From: Mariprofundus ferrooxydans PV-1
GTDB taxonomy: Bacteria; Pseudomonadota; Zetaproteobacteria; Mariprofundales; Mariprofundaceae
Assembly (NCBI RefSeq): GCF_000153765.1
Contig: NZ_DS022295.1
Coordinates: 1,079,460 to 1,143,459 of the forward strand
DNA length: 64,000 nucleotides
Direction of reading: 5' to 3'
This document shows positions 46,077 to 53,050 of this stretch, piece after piece (position 1 is the first letter of the stretch; every line of letters starts with the position of its first letter). A program made the translations under genes and the position numbers. The notes below the pieces were generated by a model, which saw only the letters and a program-made list of their open reading frames with translations, was not told where the DNA came from and did no database searches.

Positions 46077-48020
46077 TCATTCGTGACCGGAACGTTCAAC
46101 TTGTAACTGCTCCTGCAACGCTTCCAGCTCTTCCCAGCGCAGATAGGCTGCGGCCAGCGCATTTTCCAACTCGCTCAGGCGTTGCTGATCCTGCTGGAAA
46201 GCTTTGGCATCACGCGAGAAGTAATCCGTATCGCAAAAGCGCACTTCGATCGCCGCTTTTTCCGTTTCCATTGCTTCAATAGCAGCCGGCAAACCGTCGA
46301 GCTCCCGTTGATCCTTATAGGCCAGCTTGCGCTGTTTTTTTTCTGTTTTGACCGACGTTGTTGCTACAGGCTGCGACTGCTTCACAACCTGTTTCTGCGC
46401 CTCAACCTCCTGCACTCGCCGGGTTTTCCATGCCAGGTAATCGGAATAACCGCCCTCTACAGGCACAATCTCGCCATTGCCCTCAAACGCCAGCACACGG
46501 GAGGCGACCCTGTCCATAAAAGCGCGATCATGGGATACCAGAATCACCGTGCCATTATAACGGGAGAGCGCCTGCTCCAGCACCGTCAGTGTGCCGATAT
46601 CCAGATCATTGGTCGGCTCATCCAGCACCAGCACATTGGCCGGCTCAAGTAACAGCTTGGCCAGCATCAGGCGCCCGCGCTCACCACCGGAGAGCGCGGC
46701 AACCGGCGCATTCAAACGCTCCTTATCGAACAGAAAGTCCTGCATATAAGAAACAATATGGCGCGGCTCCTGGCCACCGATATGCACATAATCGCCGCCC
46801 ATCGGCAACAGCACATCCCTGAGCTTCAGCTTATGATTCAGCTCGCGCATCTGGGTAAGAAATGCCGGCGCCAGCCGCGCACCGTGGCGGACCCGCCCGC
46901 TATCGGGTTTAAGCTCACCGAGCAACATCTTTAACAACGTGGTCTTGCCGATACCGTTGGGGCCGACCAGGCCAACCCGGTCGCCGGCCATGATTTTGTG
47001 ACTGAATTTATTACAGATCACCGTATCACCAAACCGATGCGACACCTCAACCGCCTCCATCAGCATTTTACCGGCCTTGATACCACTGGCGACACGCAAC
47101 TCCACATCACCGCTGCGCAAGCGCCGTGAGGCACGCTGCTTGCGCAGCTCCTCGAGCGCACGACCACGCCCCTCATTGCGCGTACGCCTTGCCGGAATGC
47201 CCTGCCTGATCCAGCGCTCTTCACCGGCCAGCAAACGATCAAATTTACGATGCTGCGACGATTCAATGGCAAGCATCTCGGCCTTCTTGTCCAGATACTC
47301 CGCATAGCTATAGGGGAAATGCGTAAGCTTGCCGCGATCAAGCTCGATAATCTCTTCAGCCACCGCATCGAGAAAATAGCGGTCATGAGTAATAAACAGT
47401 ACTGAGCCTGGGAAGCCGGCAACAAAATCTTCCAGCCAGTCTATCGATTCGATATCCAGATGGTTGGTAGGCTCATCCAGCAGCAACAGGTCCGGCTCGG
47501 CAACCACGGCACGTGCCAGCGCCACGCGCCTGAGCCAACCGCCGGAGAGCTCGCCCACATCGCGATCGGAATCCAAATGCAGCTTCGAAATGGCCGTTTC
47601 AATCCGGTTATGGAACTGCCAGGCATTGATGCGATCCAGCTCCGCCTGCAACACTTCAAGCTTTTTGAATGCGGCGGCATCATCGGCATCCTCTTCAAGC
47701 CGGCGCAACACCGCATGATAGGATTCCAGCGTTTCGGCCACATCGCCAAGTCCTTCGGCCACAACATGGAATACACTCTGGCCGGCATCAAAATGCGGAT
47801 CCTGCGGCAAATAGGCAACCGTCGCCCCGCTGCGTATACCGATATTGCCGGAATCTGTTTCAACAAGACCCGCCATAATTTTCAGCAGCGTCGATTTACC
47901 TTCACCATTACGGCCGATCAGACCGATACGCACGCTGCGTCCGATGGAGATGCTGACATCGTCCAGCAACACCTGCGATCCGAAAGCTTTATCCAGATGA
48001 TTCAAAGTCATTATAGGCAT
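46077..48020 (-). CDS. uup: ABC-F ATPase of the Uup type
   Basis: This roughly 647-residue soluble twin-ATPase has first Walker A GRNGEGKSTLLKIM, first signature ELSGGWLRRVALARA, second Walker A GPNGIGKTTLLKML and second signature LSGGERGRLMLAKLL. An interdomain linker and a C-terminal coiled coil (about 550-645) typical of Uup complete it. ABC-F proteins act on ribosomes or DNA intermediates rather than in transport. The start was placed at the Met of MPIMTL (48020); ATG codons at 48032 and 48011 are alternatives. Confidence 0.92.
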   Translation of the reverse strand: MPIMTLNHLDKAFGSQVLLDDVSISIGRSVRIGLIGRNGEGKSTLLKIMAGLVETDSGNIGIRSGATVAYLPQDPHFDAGQSVFHVVAEGLGDVAETLESYHAVLRRLEEDADDAAAFKKLEVLQAELDRINAWQFHNRIETAISKLHLDSDRDVGELSGGWLRRVALARAVVAEPDLLLLDEPTNHLDIESIDWLEDFVAGFPGSVLFITHDRYFLDAVAEEIIELDRGKLTHFPYSYAEYLDKKAEMLAIESSQHRKFDRLLAGEERWIRQGIPARRTRNEGRGRALEELRKQRASRRLRSGDVELRVASGIKAGKMLMEAVEVSHRFGDTVICNKFSHKIMAGDRVGLVGPNGIGKTTLLKMLLGELKPDSGRVRHGARLAPAFLTQMRELNHKLKLRDVLLPMGGDYVHIGGQEPRHIVSYMQDFLFDKERLNAPVAALSGGERGRLMLAKLLLEPANVLVLDEPTNDLDIGTLTVLEQALSRYNGTVILVSHDRAFMDRVASRVLAFEGNGEIVPVEGGYSDYLAWKTRRVQEVEAQKQVVKQSQPVATTSVKTEKKQRKLAYKDQRELDGLPAAIEAMETEKAAIEVRFCDTDYFSRDAKAFQQDQQRLSELENALAAAYLRWEELEALQEQLQVERSGHE

Positions 48021-48045
48021 GCCCGGAAGCATAACCGCTCAGAGC

Positions 48046-48073
48046 AAAAAAAACGCCCCGCAGATGCGGGGCG
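48046..48073 (-). terminator. terminator of the Spy/CpxP-like gene
   Basis: On the minus strand CGCCCCGCA pairs with TGCGGGGCG around a two-base TC loop (four when the closing A-T pair opens), followed by eight T. It lies between the spy-like gene and uup. Confidence 0.9.
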
Positions 48074-48102
48074 CTTCATCACACAACTTTGCTTTGAGCC
48101 GT

Positions 48103-48603
48103 TTATTGTCTGCCGCAGTGGCCCCGACCACCTCGATCCATACCTCCGCGTCCGGGTTTACCGCCCTTGCGGAAGTTCTTTTTCATCTCCGCAGCCTTTG
48201 TCCGCTGCGCAGGTGTCAGGATCGCATATATCTGCGCCCGCACTTCGCTATGATGGATCACCATCTGTTTGACCAGTTCCGCCTTCTCATCCGCCAGTCT
48301 GGCGACCTGCGCGCTGTAATCCTTTGCCCCCGGATCCAGCATCCGCAATGCGTCCCGATTCTTCTTCATGGCTTCATGAATCGACTGACCGGCAGTACGG
48401 CTGTCAGTGTGAATCTGTTTAAACTGTTGCCGCTGCTGAGCGCTCAGATTTAAATCATCGGCCATACGTTGCATGTGCCGCCCGCCTTCGCCACCGACAG
48501 GGTTCGCGGTAGCGATATTCGCGCATCCAACCGCCAACAGCGCTGCCACGCCAAAGATCAGTGTGCTTCTCCAGTTTGAGACTTCTCTGTTTACCTGAGT
48601 CAT
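48103..48603 (-). CDS. Spy/CpxP-family periplasmic LTxxQ protein
   Basis: The 166-residue protein has an N-terminal hydrophobic segment (about 12-30) ending at CANIATA, a signal peptide or lipoprotein signal. Helical repeats follow, with LNLSAQQRQQF and LTPAQRTKAAEM matching the LTxxQ motif. The tail is Gly/Arg-rich and may bind metal or phosphate. Spy and CpxP are periplasmic chaperones or stress-sensor modulators. It is divergent from a CpxR/CpxA-like pair, exactly as cpxP is in enterobacteria, and shares with it an intergenic region holding a CpxR-type box. ATG 48603 has AAGGAG 7 bases ahead. Confidence 0.85.
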   Translation of the reverse strand: MTQVNREVSNWRSTLIFGVAALLAVGCANIATANPVGGEGGRHMQRMADDLNLSAQQRQQFKQIHTDSRTAGQSIHEAMKKNRDALRMLDPGAKDYSAQVARLADEKAELVKQMVIHHSEVRAQIYAILTPAQRTKAAEMKKNFRKGGKPGRGGMDRGGRGHCGRQ

Positions 48604-48714
48604 CGTATGCTCCTTATATTCCATCTTCTTACACGCCTACCAATGCGCAGATCGAATACTGTACACGGCACTGCAAAGTTGAACATGCGCTTTGCAACAG
48701 TTGTGCAATAAGAT

Positions 48715-48730
48715 GTAAAGAATACGTAAA
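48715..48730 (+). promoter_or_regulatory. CpxR-type box between the spy-like and cpxR-like genes
   Basis: GTAAA at 48715-48719 and GTAAA at 48726-48730 are separated by six bases. The enterobacterial CpxR box is two direct GTAAA half-sites about five bases apart. The site lies in the only intergenic space shared by the two divergent genes, 41 bases before the regulator ATG. Confidence 0.6.
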
Positions 48731-48770
48731 ATAGACTTCCACTGAACCATTTGCATGGCAAGATACCGTT

Positions 48771-49454
48771 ATGGCAATTTTATTAATTGATGATGATCGC
48801 GAGTTATGCGAACTGATGAGCCGCTTTCTCAGCAGTGAGGGCTTTGATGTCTGCTGCGAGCATGATGGTATCTCGGGTCTGGCCAGGCTCAAACAGGATC
48901 AGTTCGAGCTGGCGGTAGTCGATATTATGATGCCCGGAAAAAACGGCATGGACCTGCTGCGTGAGCTGCGCCAGAGCTCGTCACTGCCGGTCATTATGCT
49001 GACCGCGCGCGGTGAGGAGATGGATCGCATTCTGGGGCTGGAGTTGGGCGCCGATGATTATATGCCCAAGCCATGCAACCCCAGAGAGCTGGCTGCACGC
49101 ATCCGGGCTGTGCTGCGTCGCAGCGACACACAGCAGGAGAGCGATGATAAACAGGAGACCCGCTTTGGCAGTCTCGAGTGGCATCCGCAATCCCGTACCA
49201 TTACCGAACACGGCGAGCCGGTGGATCTCACTGCCACAGAATACAATATTCTGACCGTGTTAATGCAACATGCCGGTGAAGTCGTCAGCAAATATGAATT
49301 AAGTCAGGCTGCTCTGGGCAAACGGCACGGCCCGTTCGATCGCACGCTGGATGTGCATATCGGACATCTGCGTAAAAAAATATCTGCCGCCGACAACACC
49401 GAAGCGCGCATCAAAACCGTGCGCAGCGTCGGCTGGCTGTTTGTGCCCGAATAG
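48771..49454 (+). CDS. OmpR/CpxR-like response regulator
   Basis: This 227-residue regulator has a receiver domain with the acidic triad LIDDD (5-9), phospho-Asp51 in VVDIMMPG, and Thr/Lys at MLTARGE and YMPKPCNP. A winged-helix DNA-binding domain of OmpR type follows (GSLEWHPQSRTI to HIGHLRKKISA and TVRSVGWLFV). Together with the kinase two bases downstream and the divergent Spy/CpxP-like gene, it fits CpxR. It probably binds the GTAAA repeats just upstream, controlling itself and the spy-like gene. Confidence 0.9.
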   Translation: MAILLIDDDRELCELMSRFLSSEGFDVCCEHDGISGLARLKQDQFELAVVDIMMPGKNGMDLLRELRQSSSLPVIMLTARGEEMDRILGLELGADDYMPKPCNPRELAARIRAVLRRSDTQQESDDKQETRFGSLEWHPQSRTITEHGEPVDLTATEYNILTVLMQHAGEVVSKYELSQAALGKRHGPFDRTLDVHIGHLRKKISAADNTEARIKTVRSVGWLFVPE

Positions 49455-49456
49455 CA

Positions 49457-50791
49457 ATGCGGCTGTTCTGGAAGGTATTTTTAGCCTTGATGCTGACATT
49501 GCTGCTAACTGCAGCCATGTCGACATGGCTGAGTCAGAAATGGTTACTGGAAAATCAGGCGATTGAGATGCGCCTGATGACACTTGCGAGCCTCGGTGAG
49601 ACGGCAGTCAGCCTGTATGAGCAGGAAAGTCCTGCCGATTATCACCGCTGGCTCAGGCATACCATGCGAAGCCAGAAATTTCGCGGTAACCTCATTGATG
49701 CGACAGGCAAACCTCTGCTCTCCCGCCCGCTGCCGCCGCGGTTGCAGCATCTGGCTCAACAGGTTGCAGCACAGCAAAAGAGGGTCACAATTATGCAATC
49801 GCCACTACTGGCCGTTGCCACGCCTGTGCAAGGTGAATCAAAACACTATTACTGGATTGCATCCTCCCACCTCTCTCCTGAGCATATGCGGGAAGAGATC
49901 TACATGCGCATTGCCATTGTATTACTGGCAATCGGCATCGTCAGCTGGCTGCTGACGCGCATGTTCACCCGCCCTATACGACAGCTGCAGGAGCGTACCG
50001 TACTACTGGGTCAGGGTAGCCTGTCAACAAGATCGCCGGAAAATATCTCCACACGTAAAGATGAACTCGGCGATCTGGGCCGCAGCTTCGATGCCATGGC
50101 AGTTCAGCTGGATACGTTGATCAACAGCCACAAACAACTGCTGAGGGATATCTCTCACGAGCTGCGCTCACCATTGGCTCGTCTGCAGGTTGCGCTTGAG
50201 CTGGCACGTAATGATGCCGGTGGTAAAGCTGGTGCTGAGCTGGACCGAATCGATATGGAGGCTGAACGACTGAACGAACTGATCGGCGAAGTGCTGGCGT
50301 TGGCCCGTTTTGAAGAGGGCGCTGTTCAGGCCAGAATGAGTCGGCTGAAACTCGATGATATGCTGCGTGAAATCGCTGCCGATGCGACCTTTGAAGCCGA
50401 GCCTGCAGGAAAAATCGTTGTCACTACCGACTTTGCTGTTTGCTATATCATGGCCGATCAACTGTGGATTAGCCGAGCTCTGGATAATGTCATGCGCAAT
50501 GCCATCCGGCATACAGCTGCCAACAGCAGTATAGAGGTCACCTTAACCGTGCAGGAGAACCGGGCATGCGTCGGTATCCGTGATCACGGCGAAGGGGTGG
50601 CGGAAACGCAGCTGGCTCATTTGTTTGATCCCTTCTTTCGCATCAGTGAGGCACGGGAGCATGATGGTTCTGGCTACGGGCTCGGGTTGGCTATCGCAAA
50701 ACGGGCGGTTGAATTGCACGGAGGAAGCATTCTGGCTCGCAATCATCCGGATGGCGGTTTGCAGGTGGATATCGGTCTGCCTCTCGTCTAG
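49457..50791 (+). CDS. CpxA-like sensor histidine kinase
   Basis: This 444-residue kinase has helix 1 at about 5-24, a periplasmic loop to about 148, helix 2 at 150-168, and HAMP (TRPIRQLQERTVLL on). The HisKA has phospho-acceptor His234 in DISHELRSPLARLQ. The HATPase has NVMRNAIRHT, GIRDHGEGV and GSGYGLGLAIAKRAVELHGG. It is two bases after the regulator gene. It probably senses envelope stress, as CpxA does, by analogy of layout. The periplasmic loop is unrelated at sight to a known ligand fold. Confidence 0.9.
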   Translation: MRLFWKVFLALMLTLLLTAAMSTWLSQKWLLENQAIEMRLMTLASLGETAVSLYEQESPADYHRWLRHTMRSQKFRGNLIDATGKPLLSRPLPPRLQHLAQQVAAQQKRVTIMQSPLLAVATPVQGESKHYYWIASSHLSPEHMREEIYMRIAIVLLAIGIVSWLLTRMFTRPIRQLQERTVLLGQGSLSTRSPENISTRKDELGDLGRSFDAMAVQLDTLINSHKQLLRDISHELRSPLARLQVALELARNDAGGKAGAELDRIDMEAERLNELIGEVLALARFEEGAVQARMSRLKLDDMLREIAADATFEAEPAGKIVVTTDFAVCYIMADQLWISRALDNVMRNAIRHTAANSSIEVTLTVQENRACVGIRDHGEGVAETQLAHLFDPFFRISEAREHDGSGYGLGLAIAKRAVELHGGSILARNHPDGGLQVDIGLPLV

Positions 50792-50909
50792 CAGATACAT
50801 GGATCACTCAGATCAGGCAGGTAATCCGGCTGATTTGTACACGCAGGATCAGAAACTTCGGTTCAATCTATCTATAATCAACAGTGAATAACGCAAGAAG
50901 GAGGCTATC

Positions 50910-51434
50910 ATGTTCCTGCAATTCACAGCGCTTCTACTATCATTGATATTCTGCATGCCGGCAGCACAGGCCGCTGACAAGGCTCTGCTCGGAGCCCTGA
51001 TTGGCGCCGGTGCCGGTGCCGCTATCGGTCATTCCGTCAAAAGAGGAGGTGGAGCAGGCACCGGTGCGCTCATTGGTGCCGTAGGCGGTTATGTCATCGG
51101 CAACCAGATGGATAAATCCGCAGAACAGTCGGCACAACCACCCGCCAGCCCTGCAAAATCTGCCAGCATCCCCCCAGCCACTGCCAATTGCGGCAGAGCC
51201 AATGATTTGCTGGATCAGGCTGATCGCAGCCGGGATAATGACACCAAGATCTATCTGCTGGAGAAAGCGTCCGGTCTCTGCCCTGATTATGCCCGCATTC
51301 ACAACGACCTTGGCGTAGCCTACTACCAGCGCAATGGTCGCTTTGACAGAGATCGTGCCCGTGATGAATTTAATAGCGCCTTGCGTATTAATCCGGACTA
51401 TCAGATTGCACGGGATAATCTGGCCCGGTTATAA
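50910..51434 (+). CDS. exported glycine-zipper and TPR protein
   Basis: The 174-residue protein has a signal peptide (cleavage likely after AAQA, about residue 21). A double glycine zipper follows (LLGALIGAGAGAAIGHSV and TGALIGAVGGYVIGNQM, about 26-66), then a Pro/Ala linker. A TPR-like unit closes it (about 100-174; RIHNDLGVAYYQRNGRFDRARDEFNSALRINPDY pattern). Glycine zippers insert in membranes, and TPRs bind partners. AAGGAGG precedes the ATG. It follows the cpx-like kinase gene on the same strand by 118 bases and might belong to that stress regulon, which is a guess. Confidence 0.75.
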   Translation: MFLQFTALLLSLIFCMPAAQAADKALLGALIGAGAGAAIGHSVKRGGGAGTGALIGAVGGYVIGNQMDKSAEQSAQPPASPAKSASIPPATANCGRANDLLDQADRSRDNDTKIYLLEKASGLCPDYARIHNDLGVAYYQRNGRFDRDRARDEFNSALRINPDYQIARDNLARL

Positions 51435-51441
51435 GCGCATC

Positions 51442-51472
51442 AAAAAAAGAGGGGCTTTAAACAAGCCCCCTC
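51442..51472 (-). terminator. terminator of the first beta-barrel gene
   Basis: Read leftward, GAGGGGGCTTGTTTAAAGCC and CCTC form a seven- to nine-base GC stem closed by a TTTTTTT run. It could also stop the converging glycine-zipper gene, though with fewer T residues on that side. Confidence 0.75.
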
Positions 51473-51499
51473 CCGGTGAATCTAAATATATCAGATTGA

Positions 51500-52090
51500 T
51501 CAGAAGTGCATGGTTAGCGTGCCGACTGCACCCCAGAGCTTGGCTTTCATATTGGCTCCGACCTCGACATTGGTCCAATACTGCATCCACTCCGCGCCAA
51601 CCGATACTTGGTCGTTGACGGTGAAGTCACCGCCAAAACCGTAGCTGAAGCCGGTTTTCGTAGCCGCAGAGTGCAATGTCAGGACTCCCAATGTTATCGG
51701 CCTTGAAAATTTACCTGTTGTAGCACCTGCTAGAGCATACAAACGAAAATCCGGTGATACAGGGTATTGAAACTTTGCCAAATAAGAAATAAAATAATCA
51801 CTCTTCAAACCGACCGTAAACGGTGCAGGTGCCCCAAGTGTTCCGGTTGGATAGGTTTTATCACCCTGACCAGTTGCTCCAAGACGTAATTCGCCACCGA
51901 AATAGTCATTTATGTCTACTCCAAATTTTCCGAAACCGCCAAAAACGTTATTTTTCTGAGCGAAGCCCGGCTCTTTGTATTCCAAGCCAAATACGCCTAT
52001 GCCAATACCTGCATACGGCTTTATATCCTGCGCCTGAGCTGTCACACCGCCTGCCATGATCATTGTAGCGCCAATAAGCACTCTTTTCAT
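51500..52090 (-). CDS. outer-membrane beta-barrel protein (OmpA/OmpX-like fold), copy 1
   Basis: The 196-residue protein has a signal peptide ending AQAQ (about residue 21) and alternating-strand sequence with aromatic girdles. It ends with Phe (TLTMHF), the usual recognition signal for the outer-membrane assembly machinery. DIKPYAGIGIGVFGLE opens the barrel. It is a clear paralogue of the next gene upstream on the same strand, and the two have the same start (MKRVLxGAxMIMAG) and end. GGAGGG precedes the ATG. Function is unknown. Confidence 0.85.
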   Translation of the reverse strand: MKRVLIGATMIMAGGVTAQAQDIKPYAGIGIGVFGLEYKEPGFAQKNNVFGGFGKFGVDINDYFGGELRLGATGQGDKTYPTGTLGAPAPFTVGLKSDYFISYLAKFQYPVSPDFRLYALAGATTGKFSRPITLGVLTLHSAATKTGFSYGFGGDFTVNDQVSVGAEWMQYWTNVEVGANMKAKLWGAVGTLTMHF

Positions 52091-52261
52091 TTTCCCTCCA
52101 GAAATGATTAAATTAACTGCCTGATTGTTATTAACAGTTTTGACGCTGGGTTATAGACGATAAACCAGACTTGTCAAACTACCCTCGCTCTAATCCAGAC
52201 ATGGCTACCAGCAATGCTTACATCTCGGCATCAGCCATGCCGCTCAGTTATTGTAGAAGAC

Positions 52262-52291
52262 AAAAAAAGAGGGGGCTTTTAAAGCCCCCTC
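52262..52291 (-). terminator. terminator of the second beta-barrel gene
   Basis: GAGGGGGCTTT and AAAGCCCCCTC form a perfect eleven-base stem followed by TTTTTTT on the minus strand. It closely resembles the terminator after the paralogous gene, so the duplication included the 3' region. Confidence 0.85.
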
Positions 52292-52317
52292 GCGATAAAC
52301 CTAATGTATCCTGTTGA

Positions 52318-52914
52318 TCAAAAGTGCATCGTTAACGTACCGACTGCGCCCCAAATCTTAACTTTTCCGTTTGTCGTAACAGTCACATTAGTCCAGTACT
52401 GCATCCATTCAGCACCGACTGACAACTGATCGTTAACGGTAAAATCACCACCGGCACCGTAACTGAAACCCGTTTTGGTTTTCGAGCTACCTGTACCGAG
52501 AGCAGGTGTCATTGTTATTTTAGACTTTGCCGTCGTAGCACCCAGCATGGCATAGAGGCGGAAGTCCTGAGATACCGGGTACTGCAACTTGGCCAAATAA
52601 GAAACGAAATAATCAGCCTTCTGCCCTATTGTACCAGCTGGTGAACCAGCAGCAACGCCACCTACGCCATACGTTTTATCACCCTTGGCAGTTGTACCGA
52701 CACGTAACTCAGCGCCGAAATAGTCATTGACATCGACACCGAACTTGGCAAAGCCGCCTAATACGGTGTTCTTTTGTTTAAAGTTGATACTAGTGTCCTT
52801 CATCTCAAGACCAAATGCACCGATACCAACACCGGCATACGGTTTGAAATCCTGAGCCTGAGCAGTGACGCTACCTGCCATGATCATTGCTGCACCAACA
52901 AGTACCCTTTTCAT
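52318..52914 (-). CDS. outer-membrane beta-barrel protein, copy 2
   Basis: This 198-residue paralogue of the protein encoded at 51500-52090 has a signal peptide (MKRVLVGAAMIMAGSVTAQA) and barrel strands beginning DFKPYAGVGIGAFGLE. Its C-terminal half is nearly the same (FSYGAGGDFTVNDQLSVGAE) with terminal Phe. Differences cluster in the presumed surface loops, for example around residues 85-100 and 130-145. ATG 52914 has GGAGG directly ahead; an upstream in-frame ATG at 52950 has not. Each copy has its own terminator. Confidence 0.85.
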   Translation of the reverse strand: MKRVLVGAAMIMAGSVTAQAQDFKPYAGVGIGAFGLEMKDTSINFKQKNTVLGGFAKFGVDVNDYFGAELRVGTTAKGDKTYGVGGVAAGSPAGTIGQKADYFVSYLAKLQYPVSQDFRLYAMLGATTAKSKITMTPALGTGSSKTKTGFSYGAGGDFTVNDQLSVGAEWMQYWTNVTVTTNGKVKIWGAVGTLTMHF

Positions 52915-53050
52915 ATTACCTCCGATATTTACCTTCATCCGCCTGAACAAAGTGCTATTCAGCTACGGGCTTGATTTATAGCTATATATTCAACACTTGT
53001 CAAAAAAGCCACACACTTATTGAGCTATTGTGTGTCAATTACGCACAGCC

